From: an uncultured Oscillospiraceae bacterium | GTDB lineage: Bacteria; Bacillota; Clostridia; Oscillospirales; Oscillospiraceae | DNA: 48,579 nucleotides | NCBI GenBank assembly: GCA_947588955.1 | Contig: CANPYX010000017.1 | Coordinates: 1 to 48,579, forward strand | Direction: 5' to 3' | Part shown: one piece after another, positions 25,110 to 34,513 of the stretch | How the letters are laid out: each line of letters begins with the position of its first letter | Numbering within the stretch: the stretch's first letter is position 1 | Made by a program: the position numbers and the translations under genes | Notes under the pieces: model-generated | Databases searched by the model: none | Seen by the model: the letters and a program-made list of their open reading frames with translations, nothing else | Told to the model about the DNA's origin: nothing

Positions 25110-26231
25110 ATGGCAAGTGTAAAACTTACTAACGTCAAAAAAATCTACGACAAGAACGTCGTTGCTGTCCATGACTTCAACCTTGAGATCAAGGACAAGG
25201 AATTTGTGGTCTTCGTCGGTCCCTCCGGATGCGGCAAGTCCACCACCCTGCGCATGATAGCCGGCCTTGAGGACATCTCCGAGGGCACCGTAGAGATCGA
25301 CGGCGAGGTCGTCAACGACCTCCAGCCCAAGGACCGCGGCATCGCCATGGTCTTCCAGAACTACGCCCTCTATCCCCACATGTCCGTCTATGACAACATC
25401 GCCTTCTCCCTGCGCCTCAAGAAGGTCCCTGAGGACGTCATCTACGACAAGGTCACCAAGGCCGCCGAGATCCTGGGCATCACCGAGTACCTGATGCGCA
25501 AGCCCCGCGCCCTCTCCGGCGGGCAGAGGCAGCGTGTCGCCATCGGCCGCGCCATGGTCCGCGACTCCAAGGTCTTCCTCATGGATGAGCCCCTCTCCAA
25601 CCTGGACGCCAAGCTCAGAAACCAGATGCGCGCCGAGATCATCCTTCTCCGCCAGAAGCTTGACACCACCTTCATCTACGTCACCCACGACCAGACCGAG
25701 GCCATGACCCTGGCTGACCGTATCGTAATCATGAAGGACGGCTTCATCATGCAGGTCGGCTCCCCCGACGAGGTCTTTGACATGCCCGACAACCTGTTCG
25801 TCGCCGAGTTCATAGGCGCTCCCAAGATGAACATAGTCCGCACAAAGCTCGTCTGCGAGGGCGGCAAGTATTACGTCACCCCCTTTGGCGCCAAGATCCC
25901 CGTGGACGGCGACAAGGGCAAGGCGCTGGCGGCGCGCAACGTCAAGTCCGGCGACGTGCTCCTGGGCGTCCGCCCCGAGCACATCCAGCTCGCCAAGGCC
26001 GCTGACCACGCCATTCCCTGCACCCTGGTGGTGGACGAGATGATGGGCTCCGAGCTCCATCTCCACGTTGACACCGAGGACGGCTCCCGCCTCATCGTCA
26101 GGGTCCCCACCCTTGACCTTGACAAGGAGGAGCGCCGCGCCCTGGTCGCCGGAGCCAAGCTCCACATCACCTTCGAGGGCAAGGCCATGCACCTCTTTGA
26201 CCCCGACACCGAGAAGAATCTTCTTACCTAA
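25110..26231 (+). CDS. Sugar ABC transporter ATPase (MsmK/MalK/UgpC family)
   Basis: 373 residues. Walker A GPSGCGKST (~37), Q-loop FQNYALYPHMSV, signature LSGGQRQR (~134), Walker B VFLMDEPLSNLD and the H-loop YVTHDQTEAM. The C-terminal ~130 residues form the TOBE/OB regulatory domain with GVRPEHIQL. It energises the permease pair encoded directly upstream; MsmK-type ATPases can also serve other sugar importers. The operon section ends at the terminator 26256-26286. Confidence 0.93.
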   Translation: MASVKLTNVKKIYDKNVVAVHDFNLEIKDKEFVVFVGPSGCGKSTTLRMIAGLEDISEGTVEIDGEVVNDLQPKDRGIAMVFQNYALYPHMSVYDNIAFSLRLKKVPEDVIYDKVTKAAEILGITEYLMRKPRALSGGQRQRVAIGRAMVRDSKVFLMDEPLSNLDAKLRNQMRAEIILLRQKLDTTFIYVTHDQTEAMTLADRIVIMKDGFIMQVGSPDEVFDMPDNLFVAEFIGAPKMNIVRTKLVCEGGKYYVTPFGAKIPVDGDKGKALAARNVKSGDVLLGVRPEHIQLAKAADHAIPCTLVVDEMMGSELHLHVDTEDGSRLIVRVPTLDLDKEERRALVAGAKLHITFEGKAMHLFDPDTEKNLLT

Positions 26232-26255
26232 AATCACCCCTAAAACCTCATTCCG

Positions 26256-26286
26256 GGGCTGTGGCCAACGGCCACAGCCCTATTTT
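26256..26286 (+). terminator. Intrinsic terminator after the sugar ATPase
   Basis: Perfect 11-bp stem GGGCTGTGGCC/GGCCACAGCCC around AAC (26256-26280) followed by TATTTTA. It separates transporter genes from the amylase and pullulanase genes, which would then need their own promoter or read-through. Confidence 0.8.
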
Positions 26287-26293
26287 AGTGTTC

Positions 26294-26454
26294 ATACTAA
26301 TATCTATTTAAAAGGAGACACCGAGCGGCGAGTATTTTTCGTGTCAGGCAAGGAAGACGCCGCAGGGAATACTGTATGTATTTCCAAGGCGTCTGACGCA
26401 GCATGGCGCGAAAAAGACCGGCGCGAATGGCTTGTTTTAATTAGATATTAGTAT
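26294..26454. mobile_element. MITE-like element B, 161 bp
   Basis: Terminal inverted repeats ATACTAATATCTATTTAAA (26294-26312) and, read from 26454, ATACTAATATCTAATTAAA (one mismatch). The interior forms a long imperfect hairpin, for example GACGCC/GGCGTC and GGAATAC/GTATTTCC around 26354-26390. It has no coding capacity. Its core shares TTTTTCGTGTCAGGCAA, GCAGGGAATACT and GCATGGCG with element A although the ends differ. It separates the transporter terminator from the amylase gene and may carry part of the amylase promoter region. Confidence 0.75.
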
Positions 26455-26504
26455 TACTTACGAATTAGCCGAATAACGATTTGATGTTTTAACGGAGGAT
26501 CAAA

Positions 26505-28145
26505 ATGAAAAATCGCGCTTTTGCGCTCTCTCTTGCCCTGCTCCTCCTGCTCACCGCCTGCTCAAAGGGCGTGGAAGTGGGGTCAAATGAGGAATACGAG
26601 CACGCAGATACCGGCGAGGCCATAATCTCCGGCCCCCAGGTGGAGAACGCCGCGGCGACGACCGACAACTACCGGGTGTTCTATGAGATCTTCGTCGGCT
26701 CCTTCTCCGACTCCGACGGCGACGGCACCGGCGACCTTCGCGGCATAATCGACCGCATGGACTATTTGAACGACGGCGACGACGCCTCCGGCCTCTCCCT
26801 GGGCGTGGAGGGCATATGGCTCTCACCCATCTTCACCTCCCCCAGCTACCACAAGTACGACGTGGACGATTACTACGAGATCGACCCAGCCTTCGGCACC
26901 ATGGAGGACCTGAAGGAGCTAATTGACCTGTGCCACCAGCGCAATGTAAAGGTCATTCTGGACCTTGTCATCAACCACACCGGTCCCAACAACGAGTGGT
27001 TCAAAAGCTTCTGCAAGGCCCACGTGGAGGGTGATGCCTCCAATGAGTATTACGACTTCTACTCCTGGAGCCCCGCGGGTCAGACCGCCCCTGCCGGCCG
27101 CACATTCAGCCAGATCCCCGGTTGCGGCGATATGTACGAATGTAACTTCTCCGGCTCCATGCCGGAGCTCAACTACGATAACCCCGCGGTGCGTGAGACC
27201 ATGCTGGACGTTGCGAAATACTACCTCGACCTGGGCGTTGACGGCTTCCGCTTTGACGCCGCCAAGTACATCTACTTCGGCGACAACAAGCTCAGCGGCG
27301 AATTCTGGGTGTGGTACATGGACGAGCTTCGCGCCGTAAAGCCCGACATCTACACCGTCGCCGAGGTCTGGGACGCCGACGCCATCACCGACGCCTACTT
27401 CCCGGCGCTGAACTGTTTCAACTTCACCACCTCCCAGGCCAACGGGCTCATCGCCTCCACCGCCAAGGGCGGAAGCGTGGACTCCTACACCGCCTACGTG
27501 GACGCCTATCTTGACAGGGTCCATGACCTCAACCCCGACGCCATGATCGTGCCCTTCATCGCCAACCACGACACCGACCGGGCGGGGGGCTACCTCTCCT
27601 CCACCAACGGGCAGATGCAGATGGCGGCGAACCTCTACATCCTTTCCCCCGGCTCGCCCTTCATCTACTACGGCGAGGAGCTGGGCGCCAGAGGCTCCCG
27701 CGGCGGCGCGAATACCGACGCCAACCGGAGGCTCAAGATGGAGTGGGGCGGCGACGCCACCGTTCGCGACCCTGAGGGCTCCACCTACAAGGCCGACAAC
27801 CGCGTCCCCGCCACCGCCGAGGAGCAGCTTGCCGACGGCGCCAGCCTTTTGAGCCACTACAAAAAGCTCATCATGGTCCGCAAGGCAAATCCCGCCATAG
27901 CCCGCGGCGACTACACGCCCATCGACCTTGAGGGCACAGGCGTTGGCGGCTTCACCTCCACCTACGAGGGTACCACCGTCGCGGTGTTCCACAACACCAC
28001 CGAGGAGACGGCCACACTTGACCTGTCCTCCGCCGGCATATCCGTGACGGAGATAAACGCCTGCCTCGGAATGGGCAGCGCCCAGCTCAAGGGCTCCACA
28101 CTCACCCTTGACGCCATGACCAGCGTCGTCCTGGCGTGCGGATGA
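26505..28145 (+). CDS. Surface alpha-amylase lipoprotein (GH13)
   Basis: 546 residues. A lipoprotein signal, [19 protein letters not shown], anchors it outside the membrane. The GH13 barrel starts near residue 60 ([19 protein letters not shown], with a calcium-loop motif). The four conserved regions are [15 protein letters not shown] with nucleophile D251, VAEVWD with acid/base E287, and ANHDTDR with D356. A small C-terminal beta domain ends the protein. It cleaves alpha-1,4 bonds of starch or maltodextrins at the cell surface, making substrates for the importer upstream. GGAGG is well placed before the ATG. Confidence 0.9.
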   Translation: MKNRAFALSLALLLLLTACSKGVEVGSNEEYEHADTGEAIISGPQVENAAATTDNYRVFYEIFVGSFSDSDGDGTGDLRGIIDRMDYLNDGDDASGLSLGVEGIWLSPIFTSPSYHKYDVDDYYEIDPAFGTMEDLKELIDLCHQRNVKVILDLVINHTGPNNEWFKSFCKAHVEGDASNEYYDFYSWSPAGQTAPAGRTFSQIPGCGDMYECNFSGSMPELNYDNPAVRETMLDVAKYYLDLGVDGFRFDAAKYIYFGDNKLSGEFWVWYMDELRAVKPDIYTVAEVWDADAITDAYFPALNCFNFTTSQANGLIASTAKGGSVDSYTAYVDAYLDRVHDLNPDAMIVPFIANHDTDRAGGYLSSTNGQMQMAANLYILSPGSPFIYYGEELGARGSRGGANTDANRRLKMEWGGDATVRDPEGSTYKADNRVPATAEEQLADGASLLSHYKKLIMVRKANPAIARGDYTPIDLEGTGVGGFTSTYEGTTVAVFHNTTEETATLDLSSAGISVTEINACLGMGSAQLKGSTLTLDAMTSVVLACG

Positions 28146-28179
28146 ATAAGAAATTGAACGAATAAACGGAGGGGTAAAA

Positions 28180-30912
28180 ATGAAAAAGCGCACAAGACCT
28201 TTGACACGCCTGGGCAGTCTGCTTCTCGCGCTGCTTATGCTCACAGCCCTGTTCTCCGCCTGCCTTACCCCGGTGCTGGCGGCGGAGGGCGTCACCGTAA
28301 AGCTCCACTACAACCGTCCCGACGGCGAATACGACGGCTGGAACCTCTGGTTCTGGCCCGAGGGCAAGGACGGCGCGGTATACGACCTTGTTGAGGAGGA
28401 CGGCGAAATGGTCGCCACCTACCCGGTGCCAGCGGGGACCACAAGGGTCGGCTTCATCGTCCGCAAGGGCGAGTGGGAGCAGAAGGACGTGGACGCCGAC
28501 CAGTTCATAGAGCTTCCCGACGTCCTTCGCGGCACCGTCCACATCTACGTGGAGTCCGGCGTCGAGGGCTACACCCGCGTTGACGGCGACGACGTGGTCA
28601 CCGGCGTCCTCGTCTCCGCCGTGAAGTACGACTACGACGCCCACACCGTAAACGTCACCCTCACCGGCAAGCTCTCCGCCGACCCCGCTGAGGCCTTCGC
28701 CGTCAACGGGCCCGACGGCGCCATCGAGTTCACCGCCGCCGAGACGGGCGACGGAAAATATGCCCTCTCGGTCCCTGAGCTGGATTTGACGCTCACCTAC
28801 ACACTTATCTTTGACGGAACGGAGTACAAGATAACCATGCCCAACATCTACTCCACGGACAGCTTCGAGGCGGAATACACCTACACCGGCGACGACCTGG
28901 GCGCTGTGTGGACGCCGGAAAAGACCGCCTTCCGCCTCTGGGCGCCCACAGCCTCCGAGGCGTTTGTGAACCTTTACGGTTCCGGAACCCAGGGCGCCGA
29001 CGACCTCATTGAGTCCATTCCCATGACAGCCGCCGAAAACGGCACCTGGACCGCCGAAAGGTCCGGCGACCTCAACGGCACATATTACACCTTCTCCGTC
29101 ACCGTCGGCGGCAAGACCGTGGAGGCGTGCGACCCCTACGCCCGCACCACCGGCGTCAACGGCAGCAGGGCGATGGTCATCGACCTTGACTCCACCGACC
29201 CCGAGGGCTGGGCGGAGGACAAAAACCCCAACGCGGATCTCGGCTACACCGACGCCGTGATATATGAGCTCCACGTCCGCGACCTCTCCGTGGACGAAAG
29301 CTCCGGTATCGTGAACAAGGGCAAATTCCTGGGGCTGACCGAGACCGGCGCCAAGACCGCCGGCGGCATGGCGACAGGCGTTGACCACATAAAGGAGCTG
29401 GGCGCCACCCACGTCCACCTGCTGCCTGTCTACGACTTCGGCTCCGTGGACGAGACAAGGCTTGACGAGCCGCAGTTCAACTGGGGCTACGACCCGGTGA
29501 ACTACAACGTCCCAGAGGGCTCCTACTCCACCGACCCCTACAACGGCGCGGTGCGCGTCAGCGAGATGAAGCAGATGGTGAAGGCGCTCCACGACCAGGG
29601 GCTCTCCGTCATCATGGACGTGGTGTACAACCACGTTTACAACGCCTCGGAATTCTGCGTCAACAAGCTCGTCCCCGACTACTTCTCCCGCACCACGGAA
29701 AACGGCTCCTACTCCAGCGGCTCAGGCTGCGGCAACGACACCGCCTCGGAGCGGAGCATGGTGCGCAAGTACATAGTTGACTCCGTGAAATACTGGTGCG
29801 ACGAGTACCACATCGACGGCTTCCGCTTTGACCTGGTGGGTCTCCTGGACACCCAGACAATCAACGAGCTTGTGGACGCCGTCCACGCCGTCCGCCCCGA
29901 CGTCATCTTCTACGGCGAGGGCTGGAGCATGTCCACCTCCGTCACCAAGCCCGACGTGGAGCTCGCCACCCAGCAAAACTCCTCCAAGACGCCCGGCTTT
30001 GCCTACTTCAACGACTCCATCCGCGACGCGTTGAAGGGCAGCGTATTCCAAATCGAGCGCGGCTTTGTCTCCGGCGCGGACGCGAAGAAATCCTCCGTGG
30101 AGCAGAGCTTCCTGGGCAAGCCCATCTGGTGCAAGTCCCCGGCGCAGCTCATAAATTACGCCTCCTGCCACGACAACAACACCCTTTTTGACCGCCTCGC
30201 CCTCTCAAGAAGCGACGCCTCCCGCGAGGACCTCATCAAGATGAACAATCTGGCTGCGGCGATCTATATTACGAGCCAGGGCGTACCCTTCATGCAGGCG
30301 GGGGAGGAGATGCTCCGCTCCAAGGTCAAGGAGGACGGGAGCTTCGATGAGAACAGCTACGCCTCCTCCGACGAGGTGAACTCCATCAAGTGGTCCAACC
30401 TGGACGAGCAGGAGTACAGCGACGTTTTTGAGTATTACAAGGGGCTCATCGCCTTCCGCAAGGCCCACCCCGTACTTCGCCTCTCCACCGCCGAGGACGT
30501 GAAGGCCAACGTCGCCGCCGCCGACGCCCCCAAGGGCGTCGCCGCCTTCGAGCTGAAAGGCGGCGTCAACGGCGAGCCCTCTAACGGAATGTTCGTCATC
30601 TTCAACGGCACCGCCGAGACGCAGACCGTCTTCCTCCCCGTTGGGAACGAGTGGGAGATATGCGTCAACGGCGAGACAGCCGGAACGGAAGTCCTGGGCG
30701 CCGCCTCCAACACCGTCGAGGTCGCGCCCATCTCCGCCCTCATTCTCACAAAGGGCAGGGAGATTGAGATACCCGAACCCCCCGGCGACACCGAGAGCGC
30801 CAATAACGGCCTCTCACCCCTCGCCATCGCCGCCATAGCCGGCGGCTCCGCCGCTGTCCTCGGCGCCGTGGTCGTTGCCGTCGGCTCCAAGCGCCGCAAG
30901 AACGGAAAATAA
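28180..30912 (+). CDS. pulA: Cell-surface type I pullulanase
   Basis: 910 residues. A signal peptide (ends near LAAEG, ~38) is followed by a CBM41-type starch-binding domain (LHYNRPDGEYDGWNLWFWPEG region, ~41-140), a linker beta domain (~145-235) and a CBM48-like domain (TAFRLWAPTASEAFVNLYG, ~250). The GH13_14 catalytic barrel has the type I pullulanase motif FNWGYDPVNYNVPEG and catalytic D551, E580 and D665. A C-terminal hydrophobic helix plus SKRRKNGK tail (~880-910) anchors it in the membrane. It debranches alpha-1,6 links in pullulan or amylopectin outside the cell. It is 34 bases after the amylase gene and is co-transcribed. Confidence 0.92.
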   Translation: MKKRTRPLTRLGSLLLALLMLTALFSACLTPVLAAEGVTVKLHYNRPDGEYDGWNLWFWPEGKDGAVYDLVEEDGEMVATYPVPAGTTRVGFIVRKGEWEQKDVDADQFIELPDVLRGTVHIYVESGVEGYTRVDGDDVVTGVLVSAVKYDYDAHTVNVTLTGKLSADPAEAFAVNGPDGAIEFTAAETGDGKYALSVPELDLTLTYTLIFDGTEYKITMPNIYSTDSFEAEYTYTGDDLGAVWTPEKTAFRLWAPTASEAFVNLYGSGTQGADDLIESIPMTAAENGTWTAERSGDLNGTYYTFSVTVGGKTVEACDPYARTTGVNGSRAMVIDLDSTDPEGWAEDKNPNADLGYTDAVIYELHVRDLSVDESSGIVNKGKFLGLTETGAKTAGGMATGVDHIKELGATHVHLLPVYDFGSVDETRLDEPQFNWGYDPVNYNVPEGSYSTDPYNGAVRVSEMKQMVKALHDQGLSVIMDVVYNHVYNASEFCVNKLVPDYFSRTTENGSYSSGSGCGNDTASERSMVRKYIVDSVKYWCDEYHIDGFRFDLVGLLDTQTINELVDAVHAVRPDVIFYGEGWSMSTSVTKPDVELATQQNSSKTPGFAYFNDSIRDALKGSVFQIERGFVSGADAKKSSVEQSFLGKPIWCKSPAQLINYASCHDNNTLFDRLALSRSDASREDLIKMNNLAAAIYITSQGVPFMQAGEEMLRSKVKEDGSFDENSYASSDEVNSIKWSNLDEQEYSDVFEYYKGLIAFRKAHPVLRLSTAEDVKANVAAADAPKGVAAFELKGGVNGEPSNGMFVIFNGTAETQTVFLPVGNEWEICVNGETAGTEVLGAASNTVEVAPISALILTKGREIEIPEPPGDTESANNGLSPLAIAAIAGGSAAVLGAVVVAVGSKRRKNGK

Positions 30913-30921
30913 TAAACCAAG

Positions 30922-30956
30922 ATATCGAAAAAGCCCGTCAGGGCTTTTTCGATATT
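30922..30956 (+). terminator. Intrinsic terminator after pullulanase
   Basis: Perfect 15-bp stem ATATCGAAAAAGCCC/GGGCTTTTTCGATAT around GTCA (30922-30955). The T-run is inside the stem arm, so it may end transcription on both strands, and some read-through to the debranching enzyme gene 30 bases later is likely. Confidence 0.75.
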
Positions 30957-30984
30957 TCGTAGGAGAATTTTTAAGGAATTTGAC

Positions 30985-32892
30985 ATGAGATTCACCTTTG
31001 ACAAAAAAGATTTCGCGAGCGGCGGCGCTAAAAGCGCCTGCTGGCTCCTCACAAACGGGCTCGGCGGCTTTATGTCCATGGGTCTTGACTTCGGCGTGAC
31101 CCGCTGTGACCAGGGGCTTTTGATCTCCGCCGATTCCCCCAGCCGCCGCTATGACCTTGTCCACTGCGCCCGCGAGGAGCTGAGCTTCGGCGGCAAGCCC
31201 CTGGAGCTTTCGGACCCCGTTTCCTTCGTCTGGGACGCGGGCCCAGAGTGGCGATATGAGGCGGGAGACGTCATACTTCGGCGCAGGTGCGGCATGGAGC
31301 CGGGGGAGAACGCCTCCGCCGTCGTATATGACCTTGAAAACAAGGGCTCCGAGCCCTGCGTCCTCGCCGTCAGGCCCGTGTTCCAGTTTTCCCAAAAGGG
31401 CGAGCCGCCGCGGGAGAGCTTTCCGGCGGAATACGCGGGCGGAACGGTGAGAGCGGCGGGGCTTGAGGCGCGCGTCGCCTCAAATGCTAAGCTTCGCGCG
31501 CTTCCCGTGAGCTTTGAAGGTATAAGCTACCCCGACGACGAGAGGGACGGACGGCGGCCATCGGGCGTGGGCTTTACCTGCTGTGAGGCGCGCCTTCAGG
31601 TCCCCGCCGGAGGGAGCGGCAGTCTGTGGCTCACCTTTTCCCGTGACGGCACGGAAAAAAGCGGATTTGAGATAGTCGCCGACTGCCTTGAGGAAAACCG
31701 CCGCCGCTGCGCGGGCTTTTCCACGCCGGAAGCCTCGGAGCTTGCCCGCGCCGCGGGGGACTTCATAGCGTACCGCGCCTCCACCGGCGGAAAGACCGTC
31801 ATCGCTGGCTACCCCTTTTTCGGCGACTGGGGGAGGGACACCATGATCTCCCTACCCGGCTGTACGCTGTCCACCGGAAGGCTTGAGGACGCGAAAAGCA
31901 TATTGCGCACCTTCATTCACTACGAGCGCGGCGGGCTTTTGCCCAACTATTTCCCGGAGGGGCAGGAGGAGCCGCAGTACAACTCCGCCGACGCGCCGCT
32001 CCTATTCATAAACTGCGTCTGGCTCTATTACCGGCGCTCAGGCGACGGAGATTTTGTCCGCAAGGCTTGGGGGACCATGAAAAGCATAGTTTCCGCCTAC
32101 ATAAACGGCGCCCGCTACGCCATAAAAACGGACTCCGACGGGCTCGTCTGCGCCGGGGAGGGCTTTGACCAGGTGACCTGGATGGACGTGCGCGTGGGCG
32201 ACATACTCCCCACGCCCCGCCACGGCAAGCCAGTGGAGATAAACGCCTACTGGTACTCGGACCTTCGCGCCATGGCGCTGATGGCGCCTGAGGCGGGGGA
32301 GAGCGGGGAGGAATTTGACAAACTGGCGGACAAGGTGCGGGATTCCTTCAACAGGGAGTTTTGGATGGAGGACCGGGGGTATCTGCGGGACGTCATCTCC
32401 GGCACAAGCGCCGATATACAGCTTCGCTGTAACCAGATTTGGGCGGTCTCCATGCCCTTTACCATGCTTTCGCCCGAAAGGGAGAGGCGCGTTGTGGAGA
32501 CGGTGGGGAAATACCTCTACACCCCCAAAGGTCTGCGAACACTGTCGCCCGACGACCCGGATTTCCACCCCACCTACGGCGGGACGCAGCTTGAGCGCGA
32601 TATGGCGTACCACCAGGGCACCGTCTGGCCCTTCCCCATGGGGGCTTATTACCTCTCGCTTTTGAAGGTCATGGGCAACACCCCCCAGGCGGCGGCTCAC
32701 GTCCGCAAGCTCCTGGGGACGATGCCGGAAATACTGCGGGAGGGCTGCGTGGGGCAGCTTCCCGAAATATACGACGGTTTGGAGCCACGAGCCTCCAAGG
32801 GGTGCTTTGCCCAGGCGTGGAGCGTGGGCGAGCTTCTCAGGGTCTACGAGGCGCTGGAAAATATCGAAAGGGAGGCCGGGGAGAATGCTTGA
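30985..32892 (+). CDS. Glycogen debranching enzyme, amylo-alpha-1,6-glucosidase type (GH133)
   Basis: 635 residues without a signal peptide. The N-terminal beta domain has the family signature WLLTNGLGGFMSMGL (~18-32) and YDLVHCARE. The C-terminal (alpha/alpha)6 barrel has FFGDWGRDTMISLPG (~274), LPNYFPEG, NSADAPLLFI and VTWMDVRVGD (~397). It removes alpha-1,6 branch stubs from imported maltodextrins or stored glycogen in the cytosol. AAGGA precedes the ATG. Its stop overlaps the next gene by eight bases, so it is translationally coupled to the alpha-glucosidase. Confidence 0.9.
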   Translation: MRFTFDKKDFASGGAKSACWLLTNGLGGFMSMGLDFGVTRCDQGLLISADSPSRRYDLVHCAREELSFGGKPLELSDPVSFVWDAGPEWRYEAGDVILRRRCGMEPGENASAVVYDLENKGSEPCVLAVRPVFQFSQKGEPPRESFPAEYAGGTVRAAGLEARVASNAKLRALPVSFEGISYPDDERDGRRPSGVGFTCCEARLQVPAGGSGSLWLTFSRDGTEKSGFEIVADCLEENRRRCAGFSTPEASELARAAGDFIAYRASTGGKTVIAGYPFFGDWGRDTMISLPGCTLSTGRLEDAKSILRTFIHYERGGLLPNYFPEGQEEPQYNSADAPLLFINCVWLYYRRSGDGDFVRKAWGTMKSIVSAYINGARYAIKTDSDGLVCAGEGFDQVTWMDVRVGDILPTPRHGKPVEINAYWYSDLRAMALMAPEAGESGEEFDKLADKVRDSFNREFWMEDRGYLRDVISGTSADIQLRCNQIWAVSMPFTMLSPERERRVVETVGKYLYTPKGLRTLSPDDPDFHPTYGGTQLERDMAYHQGTVWPFPMGAYYLSLLKVMGNTPQAAAHVRKLLGTMPEILREGCVGQLPEIYDGLEPRASKGCFAQAWSVGELLRVYEALENIEREAGENA

Positions 32893-34513
32893 CAAGACAA
32901 AATACGGCTGGTGGAAGTCCGCCGTCTTCTATCAGATATACCCCAAGAGCTTTCAGGACTCCGACGGCGACGGCATCGGCGACATACCGGGCATTATAGG
33001 CCGCTTAGATTACCTTGCCGAGCTGGGGGTGGACGGAATATGGCTCTCGCCGGTCTGCGCCTCGCCCCAGGCGGACAACGGCTACGACATATCGGATTAC
33101 CGCTCCATTTGGCCGCCCTTCGGGACCATGGAGGACATGGAAGGGCTCATCTCCGAGGCAAAAAAGCGGGGAATTTCCATCATCATGGACATGGTTCTCA
33201 ACCACACCTCCGACGAGCACAGATGGTTCACCGAGGCGCTTAAATCGAAGGACAACCCGTACCACGACTACTACGTCTGGCGGGACGGGGAGCCGGGAAC
33301 GCCCCCAAACGACATGCGCGGCTGCTTCGGCGGCTCCGCCTGGGAGTACGTGCCGAGCTTGGGGCAGTATTATTTCCACCAGTTTGCCGTAAAGCAGCCG
33401 GATTTAAACTGGGATAACCCCAGGCTTCGCCGGGAGCTTTACGACATGATCCGCTTCTGGGTCCAAAAGGGCGTGGAGGGCTTCAGGCTGGACGTCATTG
33501 ACTCCGTCGCCAAGGAGCCGGACAGAAAGATAACGGCACGCGGTCCCAGGCTCCATGAGTACATCAGGGAGCTGTCCGCCAACGCCTTTATTGAGCCCGG
33601 CATCGTCACCGTGGGCGAGGCGTGGAGCGCCGACACCGGGGAGGCGATAAGGTGGAGCAGTCCCGACGGCTCGGAGCTTTCCATGGTGTTCCAATTTGAG
33701 CACATCTGCCTCGACCGGGGGGAGGAGAAGTGGGACAGCCGCCCCTTCTCCCTTCCAAAGCTCAAGCGGTGCTTTGAGCGGTGGCAGAGGGAGCTCCACG
33801 GAAAGGGCTGGAACAGCCTGTTCCTGGATAACCACGACCTTCCCCGCGCCGTCTCCCACTGGGGCGACGACGGGAAATACCGGGTGGAATCGGCAAAGCT
33901 TTTGGCGCTTATGCTCCACGGCATGGAGGGCACGCCCTATATCTTCCAGGGCGAGGAGATAGGCATGACCAACATAAGGCTGGGGCTTGAGGAATACGAG
34001 GACACGGAGACGCTGAACATGATCGCCGAGCGGCGGGAAATGGGTTACAGCGACGCCGAGATACTTGAGTCCGTCCACCGCCAGAGCCGGGACAACGCCA
34101 GAACGCCCATGCAGTGGGACGACAGCGAAAACGCCGGCTTCACCACGGGTACGCCCTGGTTTGCGGTGAATGACAATTTCAGAGAAATCAACGTAAAATC
34201 CGCTCTTTCCGACAAAAATTCGGTATTTTATTTCTACAAACGCCTCATAGCCCTCAGAAAGGAGCACCCGGTTTTCCGGGAGGGCGATTTCACCCTTTTG
34301 GAGCCGGAGGACGAGACGCTTTTCGCCTATATCCGCGCCGCAAGGACCGAAAGGCTTCTCATCGTCTGCAATTTCGCAAGTGAGGCGAGGCGGTGGCGCG
34401 CGCCGGCGGGATTTGAAAGTGCCCCGGTTCTCCTGGCAAACTACCCGGAGCCCGAAGGCGATCTGAGGCCCTGGGAGGCGCGGCTTTACCTTGCCGGGGA
34501 GGGTGAAAAATGA
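32885..34513 (+). CDS. Intracellular alpha-glucosidase, oligo-1,6-glucosidase type (GH13_31)
   Basis: 542 residues from ATG 32885, inside the end of the previous gene. Calcium-loop motif DGDGIGD (~24), region V QPDLNW as in the GH13_31 subfamily, nucleophile D203 in GFRLDVID, acid/base E245 in VGEAWS, and D318 in DNHDLPR. Val follows the nucleophile (V204); in this subfamily Val goes with alpha-1,6 (isomaltase/dextran glucosidase) activity and Thr/Ala with alpha-1,4 activity. So it probably hydrolyses isomaltose-type products after debranching. No signal peptide. It overlaps the HAD gene by four bases. Confidence 0.9.
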   Translation: MLDKTKYGWWKSAVFYQIYPKSFQDSDGDGIGDIPGIIGRLDYLAELGVDGIWLSPVCASPQADNGYDISDYRSIWPPFGTMEDMEGLISEAKKRGISIIMDMVLNHTSDEHRWFTEALKSKDNPYHDYYVWRDGEPGTPPNDMRGCFGGSAWEYVPSLGQYYFHQFAVKQPDLNWDNPRLRRELYDMIRFWVQKGVEGFRLDVIDSVAKEPDRKITARGPRLHEYIRELSANAFIEPGIVTVGEAWSADTGEAIRWSSPDGSELSMVFQFEHICLDRGEEKWDSRPFSLPKLKRCFERWQRELHGKGWNSLFLDNHDLPRAVSHWGDDGKYRVESAKLLALMLHGMEGTPYIFQGEEIGMTNIRLGLEEYEDTETLNMIAERREMGYSDAEILESVHRQSRDNARTPMQWDDSENAGFTTGTPWFAVNDNFREINVKSALSDKNSVFYFYKRLIALRKEHPVFREGDFTLLEPEDETLFAYIRAARTERLLIVCNFASEARRWRAPAGFESAPVLLANYPEPEGDLRPWEARLYLAGEGEK

